From Corynebacterium pacaense (GTDB lineage: Bacteria; Actinomycetota; Actinomycetes; Mycobacteriales; Mycobacteriaceae), in the NCBI RefSeq assembly GCF_900169525.1, contig NZ_LT821240.1:248001-312000 (forward strand): a stretch of 64,000 nucleotides of DNA, written 5' to 3'. Of the stretch, positions 1 through 9,342 are shown one piece after another. The notes beneath the pieces are model-generated. The model had not been told where the DNA came from and did not search any database. It saw only the letters and a list, made by a program, of their open reading frames with translations. The translations under genes and the position numbers were made by a program. Position 1 is the stretch's first letter. The number at the start of each line of letters is the position of its first letter.

Positions 1-1
1 G

Positions 2-3000
2 GAAACCACCGGAACCATGCTGGTGGGTTCGGAAATCGGTGCGGCTCTGACCGCGTTGGAGCCCCTCGGTATCGACATGATCGGGCTTAACTGTGCCACC
101 GGACCTGCGGAGATGAGCGAGCATCTGCGCTACCTGTCCAAACACGCCAGCATCCCGATCTCGGTGATGCCTAACGCCGGACTGCCGGTACTGGGCAAGA
201 ACGGTGCGGAGTACCCGCTCAGCGCGGCGGAACTGGCTGGTGCGCTGCGCGGCTTCGTTTCCGACTATGGTCTGTCAATGGTCGGCGGTTGCTGTGGCAC
301 CACACCTGAGCACATCAGTGCCGTGCGCGACGCGGTCGTCGGCACGCAATCGGGTGGGACCGCGGTCGCCAGGGCGGAGCGCGAGGTGGAGGTCGAGGAC
401 GCCGTGGCGTCCCTCTACACCTCCGTGCCGTTGACCCAGGACACCGGAATCACCATGATCGGTGAGCGCACCAACGCCAACGGCTCGAAGGCATTCCGGG
501 AGGCGATGCTCGCCGGTGACTGGGAGAAGTGCGTCGAGGCGGCCAAGCAACAGACCAGGGACGGCGCGCATATGCTCGACCTGTGCATCGACTACGTGGG
601 CAGGGACGGACGTGCGGACATGTCCACGATGGCCTCGCTGCTGGCCACCAGTTCCACGCTGCCCATTATGATCGACTCCACCGAACCCGAGGTCATCCGC
701 GTCGGCCTCGAGCATCTCGGTGGCCGGAGCATCGTCAACTCCGTCAATTTCGAGGACGGCGACGGACCGGAGTCCCGGTACCAGCGGATCATGGCGATGG
801 TCAAGCAGCACGGTGCCGCCGTGGTCGCCCTGACCATCGACGAGGAGGGACAGGCGCGCACCGCGGAGCACAAGATCGCCATCGCCGAGAGGCTGATCGC
901 CGATATCACCGGGACCTGGGGACTTGATGAATCCGACATCATCGTCGACTGTCTGACATTCCCGATCTCCACCGGACAGGAGGAGACCCGACGCGACGGC
1001 ATCGAGACCATCGAGGCGATCCGCGAACTGAAGAAGAGGCACCCCAGGGTGCACACCACCCTGGGACTGTCGAACATTTCCTTCGGGCTCAACGCCGCGG
1101 CGCGGCAGGTACTCAACTCCGTATTCCTACACGAGTGCATCCAGGCGGGGCTAGACTCCGCCATCGCGCACAGCTCGAAGATTCTGCCGATGAACCGCAT
1201 CGAGGAGCGGCAGCGGGAGGTCGCCCTGGACATGGTCTACGACCGGCGGACACAGGACTATGACCCGCTGCAGGAGTTCATGCAGCTCTTCGAGGGTGTC
1301 TCGGCCGCAGCGGCGAAGGACGCCCGGGCGGAGGCCCTGGCGGCGATGCCATTGTTTGAGCGGCTGGCGCAACGCATCATCGACGGTGACAAGACCGGAA
1401 TGGAGGAGGACCTCGACGCCGGCATGAAGGAGAAGGCCCCGATCGAGATCATCAACCAGGATCTCCTCGAGGGCATGAAGACTGTCGGTGAACTCTTCGG
1501 ATCCGGCCAGATGCAGCTGCCCTTCGTCCTCCAGTCGGCGGAGACGATGAAGGCCGCGGTGGCCTATCTCGAGCCCTTCATGGAGGAGGACACCGCCGAG
1601 GGTGAGGTCTCCGAGGGCAAGGGGCGCATCGTGATCGCCACCGTCAAGGGCGATGTGCACGACATCGGGAAGAACCTGGTGGACATCATCCTGTCCAACA
1701 ACGGTTACGAGGTGATCAATCTCGGAATCAAGCAGCCGCTGTCCAACATGCTCGCCGCGGCGGAGGAACACAGGGCCGATGCGATCGGCATGTCCGGGCT
1801 GCTGGTGAAATCCACGGTGGTGATGAAGGAGAACCTCGCCGAGATGAATACCGTCGGTGCTTCCCACTACCCGGTGATGCTCGGCGGCGCGGCACTGACC
1901 CGCACCTTCGTGGAAAATGATCTCAGCGAGGTTTACGCCGGGGACGTCTACTACGCCCGCGACGCATTTGAGTCCCTGCGCCTGATGGATGAGTGGATGG
2001 CCGCGAAGAGAGGGGAGCGGGCCGCCGCCGATTCCCCGGAGGGTATCGCGGCAGCGAAGAAGAAGGAGGAGCGCAGGGCCAGGCACGAGCGATCGAAGCG
2101 GATCGCAGCCGAGCGCAGGGAGAAAGAGGTACCGGTGGAGGTACCCGAGCGTTCCGCGGTATCCCTGGATACGCCATTGGCCACCCCTCCCTTCTGGGGA
2201 ACCAGGATCGTCAAGGGGCTGCCGCTGGCGGAGTACCTGCCCAACCTCGACGAAAGAGCCCTGTTCATGGGGCAGTGGGGTCTGAAGTCCAGCCGTGGCG
2301 GGGAGGGCCCGAGCTACGAGGAGCTGGTGGAAACCGAGGGACGTCCGCGACTGCGCTACTGGATCGACCGGCTGAAGTCCGAGGGCATCCTTGATCACGT
2401 GGCGCTGGTCTACGGGTATTTCCCCGCGGTCTCGGAGGGCGATGATGTGGTGATACTGCAGTCGCCGGAGCCCGACGCACCCGAGCGCGCCCGTTTCAGT
2501 TTCCCGCGCCAGCAGCGGGGGAAGTTCCTCTGCATCGCGGACTTCATCCGCCCCCGCGAACAGGCGATCGCCGAGGGCCGGGTCGATGTCTTCCCCTTCC
2601 AGCTGGTGACGATGGGTGATCCGATCGCCGCTTTTGCCAACGAGCTCTTCGAAGCGAATGAGTACCGCGAATACCTCGAGGTCCACGGCGTCGGTGTCCA
2701 GCTCACGGAGGCACTCGCGGAGTACTGGCATGCGCGTATCCGCTCCGAACTCCAGCTCAGTGGCGGCGGGACCGCGGGAGATGAGGACGCTGCGGACAAG
2801 TCGCGCTTCTTCGACCTCGACTACCGCGGTGCGCGCTTCTCCTTCGGCTACGGATCCTGCCCGAACCTGGAGGACCGTGCCACCATGGTCGAGCTGCTGG
2901 AACCCGGTCGAATCGGGGTGACCCTGTCAGAGGAGCTGCAACTGCATCCCGAGCAGTCCACCGATGCCTTCGTGCTCTACCATCCGGAGGCGAAATACTT

Positions 3001-3010
3001 CAACGTGTAG
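2..3010 (+). CDS. metH: Methionine synthase, cobalamin-dependent (5' end outside window)
   Basis: Transfers a methyl group from 5-methyltetrahydrofolate to homocysteine via methylcobalamin. The reading frame is open from base 2, beginning ETTGTMLVGSEIG, so the gene starts upstream and about 1002 residues are visible. Modules in order: the end of the homocysteine domain with the zinc-ligand motif GGCCGTTPEH (about residue 95), the folate domain starting MIGERTNANGSK (about 155), the B12-binding helix bundle, the cobalamin domain with DVHDIGKN (about 555; the His is the lower axial ligand of cobalt), a lysine/arginine-rich linker, and the reactivation domain ending in a GYGSCPNLED stretch. The 3' end is complete. 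Cobalamin for this enzyme is made by the cob genes at 27-38 kb. Identification is very secure. Confidence 0.98.
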   Translation, partial: ETTGTMLVGSEIGAALTALEPLGIDMIGLNCATGPAEMSEHLRYLSKHASIPISVMPNAGLPVLGKNGAEYPLSAAELAGALRGFVSDYGLSMVGGCCGTTPEHISAVRDAVVGTQSGGTAVARAEREVEVEDAVASLYTSVPLTQDTGITMIGERTNANGSKAFREAMLAGDWEKCVEAAKQQTRDGAHMLDLCIDYVGRDGRADMSTMASLLATSSTLPIMIDSTEPEVIRVGLEHLGGRSIVNSVNFEDGDGPESRYQRIMAMVKQHGAAVVALTIDEEGQARTAEHKIAIAERLIADITGTWGLDESDIIVDCLTFPISTGQEETRRDGIETIEAIRELKKRHPRVHTTLGLSNISFGLNAAARQVLNSVFLHECIQAGLDSAIAHSSKILPMNRIEERQREVALDMVYDRRTQDYDPLQEFMQLFEGVSAAAAKDARAEALAAMPLFERLAQRIIDGDKTGMEEDLDAGMKEKAPIEIINQDLLEGMKTVGELFGSGQMQLPFVLQSAETMKAAVAYLEPFMEEDTAEGEVSEGKGRIVIATVKGDVHDIGKNLVDIILSNNGYEVINLGIKQPLSNMLAAAEEHRADAIGMSGLLVKSTVVMKENLAEMNTVGASHYPVMLGGAALTRTFVENDLSEVYAGDVYYARDAFESLRLMDEWMAAKRGERAAADSPEGIAAAKKKEERRARHERSKRIAAERREKEVPVEVPERSAVSLDTPLATPPFWGTRIVKGLPLAEYLPNLDERALFMGQWGLKSSRGGEGPSYEELVETEGRPRLRYWIDRLKSEGILDHVALVYGYFPAVSEGDDVVILQSPEPDAPERARFSFPRQQRGKFLCIADFIRPREQAIAEGRVDVFPFQLVTMGDPIAAFANELFEANEYREYLEVHGVGVQLTEALAEYWHARIRSELQLSGGGTAGDEDAADKSRFFDLDYRGARFSFGYGSCPNLEDRATMVELLEPGRIGVTLSEELQLHPEQSTDAFVLYHPEAKYFNV

Positions 3011-3028
3011 GTTACCCTTCGGACAGGT

Positions 3029-3034
3029 TAGAGT
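3029..3034 (+). promoter_or_regulatory. -10 element of the HAD gene (leaderless)
   Basis: The hexamer TAGAGT lies 6 nt before the ATG at 3041, so the transcript probably begins at or next to that start codon. No -35 match is obvious. Confidence 0.5.
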
Positions 3035-3040
3035 ATGGGC

Positions 3041-3736
3041 ATGATTGAGGCGATCTTCTGGGACATGGACGGCACGATGGTCGACAGCGAACCGCTGTGG
3101 GGCATCGCGACCTTCGAAATGAGCGAGGCGATGGGTCGGCGTCTGACCCCGGAGCTGCGGGAGAGGACGATCGGCGGAAGCTTCCGCAACACCGTCGACG
3201 TCTGCGCCGCCCATGCTGGCATCGAGATCACCGAGGACGACTACACGCAGCTGCGCAGCACCCTGTTCGCGCGCATGAACGAGCTTTTCGACGCCCAACT
3301 CGTTCTAAACCCGGGGGTGTGCTCCCTGCTCACCGCCCTGAACATGCGGGACACCCCGATGCTGGTGACCACCAACACCGAACGTGTCCTCGCCGAACGG
3401 GCCATCGCCGCCGTCGGCCGGGAGTTTTTCACCGGTTCGATCACCGGCGATGAGGTTCCGCGGCCCAAACCCGCGCCCGACATGTACCTCGCCGCAGCGG
3501 AGAGAGTGGGGGCTCAGCCCTCCCAGTGCCTGGTCTTCGAGGACAGTTTCAACGGCATGAGTGCGGCCGTTGCCGCGGGCTGCCGGGTCATCGGGTTGCA
3601 TGCCGAGGGGGCACCTGCGCCGACCGGGGTGGTTCCGCTCCGCGATCTGCACGGCAGCCTCAGCCTGGAGGGGGTGACCCCGGAGCTTCTGGATCACTGG
3701 TGGGCCGCCATCGAGCCCGCACAGGTGCCAAACTAG
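3041..3736 (+). CDS. HAD-superfamily phosphatase / phosphoglucomutase-like hydrolase
   Basis: A HAD hydrolase of 231 residues, subfamily IA in type (beta-phosphoglucomutase/phosphatase-like). Motif I is [12 protein letters not shown] (nucleophile and acid/base Asp), the later Lys/Asp motif is RPKPAPD, and the acidic motif is FEDSFNG, all correctly ordered. A helical cap follows motif I. The natural substrate is unknown. The start at 3041 is preferred over the ATG at 3035 because a TAGAGT -10 hexamer lies 6 nt upstream, fitting a leaderless message. It lies between metH and hisE, as in other corynebacteria, but this does not reveal its substrate. Confidence 0.85.
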   Translation: MIEAIFWDMDGTMVDSEPLWGIATFEMSEAMGRRLTPELRERTIGGSFRNTVDVCAAHAGIEITEDDYTQLRSTLFARMNELFDAQLVLNPGVCSLLTALNMRDTPMLVTTNTERVLAERAIAAVGREFFTGSITGDEVPRPKPAPDMYLAAAERVGAQPSQCLVFEDSFNGMSAAVAAGCRVIGLHAEGAPAPTGVVPLRDLHGSLSLEGVTPELLDHWWAAIEPAQVPN

Positions 3737-3791
3737 GAAAACCCCCAACCCCAGGCCACATCGTCGGTGGCCGTGTGGAAGAATGTTCCGG

Positions 3792-4055
3792 GTGAAGACA
3801 TTTGACTCGCTGTTTGAAGAACTTCTTGATCGTGCCCGGAACCGTCCCGAGGGTTCCGGCACCGTAGCGGCCCTGGACAAGGGCATCCATTCGCTGGGTA
3901 AGAAGGTCATCGAGGAGGCCGGGGAGGTCTGGCTCGCAGCTGAGTTCCAGTCGGATGAGGAGCTGGCCGAGGAGATCTCACAGCTTCTCTACTGGACCCA
4001 GGTGGTCATGGTTGCCCGCGGGCTGAAGCCCGAAGACATCTACAAGTACCTCTAG
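3792..4055 (+). CDS. hisE: Phosphoribosyl-ATP pyrophosphatase
   Basis: Second step of histidine synthesis: hydrolyses phosphoribosyl-ATP to phosphoribosyl-AMP. The 87-residue protein starts [12 protein letters not shown] and carries the all-alpha MazG-like metal-binding helix [14 protein letters not shown], followed by EEISQLLYW, the expected acidic ligands. The GTG at 3792 is chosen because homologues begin MKTFD. An ATG at 3783 would add three residues. A weak AAGAAT hexamer ends 7 nt before the GTG, so the mRNA could be leaderless. hisG follows after 9 nt, so the two are almost certainly co-transcribed. Confidence 0.95.
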   Translation: MKTFDSLFEELLDRARNRPEGSGTVAALDKGIHSLGKKVIEEAGEVWLAAEFQSDEELAEEISQLLYWTQVVMVARGLKPEDIYKYL

Positions 4056-4064
4056 GCGGTAACC

Positions 4065-4910
4065 GTGCTGAAAATCGCTGTCCCCAACAAGGGCTCGCTG
4101 TCCGAGCGTGCCGTGGAAATCCTCAACGAGGCTGGCTATGCCAGCCGCGGTGACTCCAAGTCCCTCAATGTGTTGGACGCCGACAACAATGTGGAGTTCT
4201 TCTATCTGCGCCCGAAGGATATTGCGATCTACGTCGCAGGTGGGCAGCTGGACCTGGGCATTACCGGCAGGGACCTGGCGAGGGATTCCCGTGCGGAGGT
4301 CCATGAGGTGCTCTCCCTCGGCTTCGGTTCCTCGACCTTCCGCTATGCGGCGCCCGTCGGCCGTGAATGGACTGTGGAAATGCTCGAGGGAAAGCGCGTG
4401 GCCACCTCCTACCCCAATCTCGTCCGCGATGATCTGCACGCCCGTGGCATCGATGCCGACGTGATCCGACTCGACGGTGCGGTGGAGATATCCATCAAGC
4501 TCGGAGTCGCCGACGCCATCGCCGATGTCGTCTCCACCGGCCGGACCCTGCGGCAGCAGGGGCTCGCGCCCTTCGGTGAGTCCCTGTGCACCTCGGAGGC
4601 CGTGATCGTCGGGCGGCGTGGCGAGGAACTGACCACGGAGCAGCAGGTCCTTCTCCGCCGGGTGCAGGGAATCCTCCACGCCCAGAATTACCTCATGCTC
4701 GATTACAACGTCGATCGTGAGAATCTTGCCGCGGTCAGCACCATCACCCCGGGGATCACCGGACCCACCGTCTCCCCGCTTGCCCGCGAGAACTGGGTCG
4801 CCGTGCGTGCCATGGTGCCCCGCAGGAACGCCAACTTCATCATGGATCAGCTCGCCGGGATCGGTGCCGAGGCCATTCTCGCCTCCGAGATCAGAATCGC
4901 ACGCATATAG
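4065..4910 (+). CDS. hisG: ATP phosphoribosyltransferase, long form
   Basis: First and committed step of histidine synthesis, joining ATP and PRPP. At 281 residues it is the long form: two periplasmic-binding-like catalytic lobes plus a C-terminal ACT-like domain (about residues 205-281) that binds histidine for feedback inhibition. Recognisable segments are [16 protein letters not shown] at the N-terminus and [15 protein letters not shown], the PRPP-binding loop, near residue 155. GTG start with GGCGGTAACC upstream. Paired with hisE (9 nt gap). Confidence 0.97.
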   Translation: MLKIAVPNKGSLSERAVEILNEAGYASRGDSKSLNVLDADNNVEFFYLRPKDIAIYVAGGQLDLGITGRDLARDSRAEVHEVLSLGFGSSTFRYAAPVGREWTVEMLEGKRVATSYPNLVRDDLHARGIDADVIRLDGAVEISIKLGVADAIADVVSTGRTLRQQGLAPFGESLCTSEAVIVGRRGEELTTEQQVLLRRVQGILHAQNYLMLDYNVDRENLAAVSTITPGITGPTVSPLARENWVAVRAMVPRRNANFIMDQLAGIGAEAILASEIRIARI

Positions 4911-4935
4911 TCGTTGGCACCACCGCTGGACACGT

Positions 4936-4966
4936 AGGATTGATAGTTAATGACAAACCGGTCATT
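4936..4966 (+). promoter_or_regulatory. aspA promoter with an inverted repeat
   Basis: A TAGGAT hexamer at 4936-4941 may serve as -10. Just downstream is the inverted repeat AATGAC-N6-GTCATT (4949-4966), which would sit around the transcription start and could be an operator. The RBS GAGAGGCAG precedes the ATG at 4993. The regulator is unknown. Confidence 0.35.
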
Positions 4967-4992
4967 TGCAAAGATCCTGTGAGAGGCAGAAC

Positions 4993-6573
4993 ATGTCGAA
5001 GACGACCAAAAAGGTTTCCGAGCAGTCTGTGGATTCCGAGAACACCCTGGACAACCCGGCGGTGGACGCAGACACCCAGGTGGCTGCGAAGGAAACCACT
5101 TCAGCAGGCAGGAAGATCGATTCCCCGAAGCGCACAACCGCCGGTGGGAAGAACTTCCGGCTCGAATCCGATCTTCTCGGCGAGGTGGAGGTTCCCGCGG
5201 ACGCCTACTACGGCGTGCACACCCTCCGCGCCATGGAGAACTTCCAGATCTCGCGTACCACCATCAACCAGGTTCCGGAGTTCATCACCGGCATGGTGCA
5301 GGTGAAGAAGGCCGCGGCTCTGGCCAATCGGCGCCTTCACACCCTCCCTGCGGAGAAGTCGGAGGCGATCGTGTGGGCCTGCGATCAGATTCTGGTCGAG
5401 GGCCGCTGCATGGATCAGTTCCCGATCGATGTCTTCCAGGGTGGTGCGGGGACCAGTCTGAACATGAACACCAACGAGGTGGTGGCCAACCTCGCGCTGG
5501 AGTACCTCGGGAAGGAGAAGGGCAGCTACGACGTGCTCCACCCGATGGACGACGTCAACATGAGCCAGTCCACCAACGATTCCTACCCGACCGGATTCCG
5601 TCTCGGTGTCTATGCGGCGATGAACAATCTGGTCTCCGAGATCGAGCTGCTGCAGTCCGCCTTCCGGGACAAGGGCACGGAGTTCGTCGACATCATCAAG
5701 ATGGGGCGCACCCAGCTCCAGGATGCCGTACCGATGAGCCTGGGCGATGAGTTCCACGCCTTCGCCCACAACCTCGCGGAGGAGCAGGGTGTCCTGCGCA
5801 TGGCCATGGAGCGTCTGCTCGAGGTCAATCTCGGTGCCACCGCCATCGGGACCGGGGTGAACACCCCTTCCGGATACCGCCACCAGGTCACCGCCACCCT
5901 CACCGAGGTCACCGGACTCGAGATCAAGTCCGCGAAGGATCTGATCGAGGCCACCTCCGATACCGGAGCCTATGTGCTCGCGCACTCCGCGGTGAAGCGT
6001 GCGGCGATGAAACTGTCCAAGATCTGCAATGATCTGCGCCTGTTGTCCTCCGGTCCGCGCGCCGGCCTCAACGAGATCAACCTTCCCGCCCGCCAGGCCG
6101 GGTCCTCGATCATGCCAGCCAAGGTCAACCCGGTCATCCCGGAGGTTGTCAACCAGGTCTGCTTCAAGGTCTTCGGAAACGATCTCACCGTGGCCATGGC
6201 CGCCGAGGCGGGGCAGCTCCAGCTCAATGTCATGGAGCCGGTCATCGGGGAGGCGCTGTTCCAGTCGATTCGCATCCTCGGCAACGCGGCGAAGACCCTG
6301 CGTGAGAAGTGCGTGGTCGGTATCACCGCCAATGCGGATGTCTGCCGCGCCTATGTGGACAACTCGATCGGGATCATCACCTACCTCAATCCCTTCCTCG
6401 GACACGACATCGGGGACCAGATCGGCAAGGAGGCCGCGGAGACCGGCCGCTCGGTGAGGGAACTGATCCTGGAGAAGAAGCTCATGGATGAGGCGACCCT
6501 GGACACCGTGCTGTCCAAGGAGAACCTCATGCATCCGATCTTCCGTGGCAAGCTCTACCTCGACCAGCGGTAG
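4993..6573 (+). CDS. aspA: Aspartate ammonia-lyase
   Basis: Reversibly deaminates L-aspartate to fumarate. The chosen product is 526 residues. The core, from about residue 50, begins [23 protein letters not shown] and carries the fumarase/aspartase superfamily signature [11 protein letters not shown] at about residue 370, including the catalytic-loop serine. The first 50 residues are an extra polar, charged stretch ([13 protein letters not shown] onward), about 50 residues more than the usual 470-residue enzyme. A similar extension is known from corynebacterial aspartases. The ATG at 4993 has a GAGAGGCAG ribosome site. The in-frame ATG-equivalent at 4966 lacks one. The Dcu carrier downstream suggests a joint role in C4-dicarboxylate metabolism. 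Confidence 0.97.
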   Translation: MSKTTKKVSEQSVDSENTLDNPAVDADTQVAAKETTSAGRKIDSPKRTTAGGKNFRLESDLLGEVEVPADAYYGVHTLRAMENFQISRTTINQVPEFITGMVQVKKAAALANRRLHTLPAEKSEAIVWACDQILVEGRCMDQFPIDVFQGGAGTSLNMNTNEVVANLALEYLGKEKGSYDVLHPMDDVNMSQSTNDSYPTGFRLGVYAAMNNLVSEIELLQSAFRDKGTEFVDIIKMGRTQLQDAVPMSLGDEFHAFAHNLAEEQGVLRMAMERLLEVNLGATAIGTGVNTPSGYRHQVTATLTEVTGLEIKSAKDLIEATSDTGAYVLAHSAVKRAAMKLSKICNDLRLLSSGPRAGLNEINLPARQAGSSIMPAKVNPVIPEVVNQVCFKVFGNDLTVAMAAEAGQLQLNVMEPVIGEALFQSIRILGNAAKTLREKCVVGITANADVCRAYVDNSIGIITYLNPFLGHDIGDQIGKEAAETGRSVRELILEKKLMDEATLDTVLSKENLMHPIFRGKLYLDQR

Positions 6574-6581
6574 GAACGGGA

Positions 6582-6641
6582 TGACCGCAGTGGTGTCCGA
6601 AAATGTCTGAATGTGTTAGTTCCCACATTTTTTGCACCACT
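6582..6641 (+). terminator. Probable aspA terminator (nested hairpin)
   Basis: Inner stem AATGTG/CACATT (6610-6615 and 6624-6629) is followed by T residues. An outer pairing of AGTGGTG near 6583 with CACCACT near 6635 encloses it. The inner stem is short and AT-rich, so termination may be only partial. Confidence 0.45.
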
Positions 6642-6661
6642 CCGGGAGCATCGACTTATAT

Positions 6662-6677
6662 ATTATGTAGGCATAAT
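6662..6677. promoter_or_regulatory. Inverted repeat upstream of the C4-dicarboxylate carrier
   Basis: Perfect inverted repeat ATTATG-TAGG-CATAAT in an AT-rich island about 100 bp before the carrier start. It overlaps candidate -10 hexamers (TATTAT, TAATCT), so a bound regulator would block or position RNA polymerase. No known regulator is assigned. Confidence 0.4.
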
Positions 6678-6777
6678 CTTGGCTCCAGGCTGGACAAACG
6701 CGGTTGAATCCGTGGCAGGCGTGGTACATGTCCGATCCAGCGTTAAAGCCCCGACATGGAAGGTTCAGTGAAGCCAC

Positions 6778-8088
6778 ATGCTGTTGATCCTGCAGATTCT
6801 CATCGTCCTGGGGGCCATCATCCTCGGTGCCCGGATAGGGTCAATCGGCATCGGCCTGGCCGGTGGTTTCGGTGTCCTGCTGCTGGGGCTGACCGGCATT
6901 CCGGTTACCCGCGAGGATATCCCCTTCGATGTCATTGGTATCATCATGACGGTGATCGCCGCGATCTCCGCGATGCAGCGGGCCGGCGGAATGGATTACC
7001 TGGTGCATGTCGCGGAGAGGTTCCTGCGCAAGAATCCGAAGCAGATCACCTTCTGGGCCCCGGTTGTGACGTATCTGATGACCCTGTTCGCGGGCACCGG
7101 ACACACGGCCTTTTCCACGATGCCCGTGATCGTGGAGGTGGCCAAGGAGGGAAACGTGCGGCCCTCACGTCCACTGTCGGTGGCGGTGGTGGCCTCGCAG
7201 ATCGCGATCACCGCCTCACCGATCTCCGCCGCCGTGGTTCTCATGGCCTCCCTGGTGGAACCGATGGGGGTCAGCTATCTCACGCTGCTGGCCGTGGTGA
7301 TTCCCTCGACCTTCCTCGCCATCTTCCCCACGGCGATCATCGCCAACCACCTCGGCAAGGACCTCGAGGATGATCCGGTCTATCAGGATCGGCTCGCCAA
7401 GGGCCTGGTAGCGCCATCGAAGGGCACGTCCAACTATGTCCCGACCCGCGGGGCGAAGGCCTCGGTGTGGATCTTCCTCGCCTCGATCATCCTGGTCATG
7501 CTCTACGCCACCGCCATCAGTGAGCAGCTCGGGCTGATCACCGATCCCACGCTGCCGCGCAACGAGGCGATCATGACCATCATGCTGACGGCGGCGACCG
7601 TCATCGTGCTGATCACGAAGATTCCAGCCGATGAGATCCTCAAGACTCAGGTGTTCCGCTCCGGAATGTCGGCGTGCGTGTGTGTCCTCGGCGTGGCCTG
7701 GCTCGGCACCACGATCATCAATGCCCACATCAAGGAAATCCAGGATCTCGCGGGTGAGGTTCTGCAGAGTTCGCCGTGGATGCTGGCGGTGGTTCTCTTC
7801 TTCGCCGCGGCGCTGCTGTACTCCCAGGCCGCGACCACCCGCGCGCTGATGCCGGCGGCACTGGCGATGGGCGTTTCGCCGCTGACGGCCGTGGCCTCCT
7901 TCGCCGCGGTCTCCGCGCTGTTCATCCTCCCGACCTATCCGACCCTGCTGGCCGCGGTGGAAATGGATGACACCGGTTCGACCAGGATCGGCAAGTACGT
8001 GTTCAACCACCCCTTCCTCATTCCGGGCACGGTGAACATCGCGATCGCGGTGGCGCTCGGATTCCTCATAGGTGGAGTTCTGATCTAG
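6778..8088 (+). CDS. Anaerobic C4-dicarboxylate carrier, Dcu family
   Basis: Integral membrane carrier of 436 residues in the DcuA/DcuB family, expected to take up or exchange aspartate, fumarate, malate and succinate. It has about 10-12 hydrophobic segments, and the N-terminal LQILIVLGAIILGARIG and the family-conserved FAGTGHTAFSTMPVI (about residue 105) are clear. Position right after aspA supports aspartate import with fumarate/succinate exchange, as for fumarate respiration in enteric bacteria. Direction and substrate preference are inferred. Its last four bases overlap the end of a convergent DUF202 gene. A 204-bp upstream gap holds an inverted repeat. Confidence 0.9.
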   Translation: MLLILQILIVLGAIILGARIGSIGIGLAGGFGVLLLGLTGIPVTREDIPFDVIGIIMTVIAAISAMQRAGGMDYLVHVAERFLRKNPKQITFWAPVVTYLMTLFAGTGHTAFSTMPVIVEVAKEGNVRPSRPLSVAVVASQIAITASPISAAVVLMASLVEPMGVSYLTLLAVVIPSTFLAIFPTAIIANHLGKDLEDDPVYQDRLAKGLVAPSKGTSNYVPTRGAKASVWIFLASIILVMLYATAISEQLGLITDPTLPRNEAIMTIMLTAATVIVLITKIPADEILKTQVFRSGMSACVCVLGVAWLGTTIINAHIKEIQDLAGEVLQSSPWMLAVVLFFAAALLYSQAATTRALMPAALAMGVSPLTAVASFAAVSALFILPTYPTLLAAVEMDDTGSTRIGKYVFNHPFLIPGTVNIAIAVALGFLIGGVLI

Positions 8089-8414
8089 AGGGCGGCCAGC
8101 ACCAGGACGAAACCGGAGATTCCGAAGACGATCAGGGCGGCGGTTAAGGTGACCACCGCCCTGACGTTTGCGTTTCGACGCCCCCGGACCAGCGCGTAGC
8201 CCATGTCGCGGTATCTGCGCGCCTGGGTCAGGTAGAGGACCACGGCCACACCGAGGACGGCGAGTATCAGGGTGTGCACGCCGGAGCCGAACTGCGGTGA
8301 CCAGCGCAGCAGGATGGCACTGGCCAGTGCGAGTGAGATCGCCGTGCGTTCCCACGCCAGCGAGGTGCGTTCGGGTTGGAGTCCGGGGTCCAGGGGTTGC
8401 AGGGGAGCGGACAT
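8085..8414 (-). CDS. DUF202 membrane protein (109 aa)
   Basis: Small membrane protein with three hydrophobic segments (about residues 25-42, 46-62 and 85-107). The N-terminal LQPERTSLAWERTAISLALA matches the DUF202 family, in which an E-R-T-x-L-A-W-x-R-T motif precedes the first membrane span. Function is unknown. The gene starts immediately after the stop codon of the upstream DUF202 gene, so both are translated from one message, probably as partners. Confidence 0.8.
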   Translation of the reverse strand: MSAPLQPLDPGLQPERTSLAWERTAISLALASAILLRWSPQFGSGVHTLILAVLGVAVVLYLTQARRYRDMGYALVRGRRNANVRAVVTLTAALIVFGISGFVLVLAAL

Positions 8415-8804
8415 CTAGGCGAACACCCAGATCGCCAGCAGGCAGGCGATGACGGATGCGGCGGAGAGAACGGGAATGATTGCGGGCACCGGCAGCGGGC
8501 GCCGGCGTCGCATCGCCCTCTCGATCCGGACCCAGCGCAGCGCGGATCCCGCGGCGATCAGCAGGCCGATGGCGATGATGAACAGTGCCGTCCAGGTGCG
8601 GAGCTGCTCCGAGATGTGCTGGATCGGCAGTGCGGCCAGGGCGACGCCGCCGGCCAGGAAGGCCAGCGAGGTCCGCGTCCATGCCAGAAACGTGCGCTCA
8701 TTGGCGAGCGTGAACCGCGGGTCCGGATCGCTGCCGTCGGGCAGCAGTGCGCGCGCGAGCCAGCCTCGTTGATCGTCGGGATCGGCCACCACTTGCTTCT
8801 CCAC
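8415..8804 (-). CDS. YidH-type DUF202 membrane protein (129 aa)
   Basis: Membrane protein with the same family signature, FTLANERTFLAWTRTSLAFLAGG (about residues 31-53), then two further hydrophobic stretches. It resembles Escherichia coli YidH, whose function is unknown. GTG start with the purine-rich GGGAAGGAAAA ribosome site. A TAGAAT hexamer at 8843-8848 on this strand is a candidate -10. First gene of a two-gene DUF202 operon with zero bases between the genes. Confidence 0.8.
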   Translation of the reverse strand: MEKQVVADPDDQRGWLARALLPDGSDPDPRFTLANERTFLAWTRTSLAFLAGGVALAALPIQHISEQLRTWTALFIIAIGLLIAAGSALRWVRIERAMRRRRPLPVPAIIPVLSAASVIACLLAIWVFA

Positions 8805-8886
8805 TTTTCCTTCCCGCCTGAAAATAACTCTTGACCTAGGACATTCTAGTGCGTACGGGGAAGGATCCGCACGTCAGGACGCGGGT

Positions 8887-9153
8887 TCAGGCGGAATCCC
8901 TGGAGTGCTTGTGGTGCTGATCATAGTCGCGCTGGAGTGCGATCCATTCCTGGACGCTGAGTGGGAACGCCCTGGCCAGCCTGATGGCAAGGCCGACCGT
9001 GAGTCCGGTCTGCCCGCTGATCAGGTTGTTGATGGTGGATTCGGTCACGTGGAGGGATTTTGCCAGATCGTAGGCGGTAATTCCCGCGGGTTCCAGGTAG
9101 TTCAGGCGAAGGACCTCACCGGGGTGCTGTGGCGCTGGATCTCCGGTGGTCAC
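8887..9153 (-). CDS. HigA-like XRE-family regulator, orphan
   Basis: An 88-residue protein of the HigA antitoxin/XRE type. It begins with the HigA hallmark HPGEVLRLNYLEPAGI, followed by a helix-turn-helix, YDLAKSLHVTESTINNLISG (about residues 27-46), and the end FPLSVQEWIALQRDYD. HigA normally pairs with a HigB toxin encoded directly upstream. No such ORF exists here on either side: upstream is an AT-rich gap, downstream is the DUF202 operon. It is therefore more likely a stand-alone regulator or the remnant of a toxin-antitoxin pair. A DtxR-like iron box precedes it. Confidence 0.8.
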   Translation of the reverse strand: MTTGDPAPQHPGEVLRLNYLEPAGITAYDLAKSLHVTESTINNLISGQTGLTVGLAIRLARAFPLSVQEWIALQRDYDQHHKHSRDSA

Positions 9154-9183
9154 TGATCCTCCTCAATCGCTCCGGAAGCTGAC

Positions 9184-9202
9184 TTAAGTTTGCCTTAGTT
9201 AA
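9184..9202. promoter_or_regulatory. DtxR-like iron box upstream of the HigA-like gene
   Basis: The 19-mer TTAAGTTTGCCTTAGTTAA matches 14 of 19 positions of the DtxR consensus TTAGGTTAGCCTAACCTAA, by my alignment. It lies about 30 bp upstream of the HigA-like start, in a compositionally distinct AT-rich patch (9181-9250), where it could cover the promoter. Confidence 0.4.
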
Positions 9203-9342
9203 TAAACCTATGGGATTCATAATTAATTAAAGGTTGAGCTTAACAATAGTCGATCCGGATGCGTGCGCAAAGAGGTGAAACTTCATTGACCTGCATGTAT
9301 GCAGCGAGCATTAGAAAATCATCGAAATATCAATCTTTAGGT

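Noticed and set aside
1151..2731. Long minus-strand open frame opposite metH
   Set aside because: It mirrors the third-base GC bias of metH, has no recognisable domain and overlaps a clearly coding gene. The same holds for the long opposite frames at 5101-6534, 35274-36818, 37212-38474 and 47508-49028.
3745..3780. GGCCAC/GTGGCC hairpin as terminator of the HAD gene
   Set aside because: No T run follows, and it sits too close to hisE; it may just be chance pairing in GC-rich DNA.
8805..9342. A HigB toxin gene to match the HigA-like regulator
   Set aside because: No ORF of toxin size or HigB motif occurs on either strand in the adjacent gaps.
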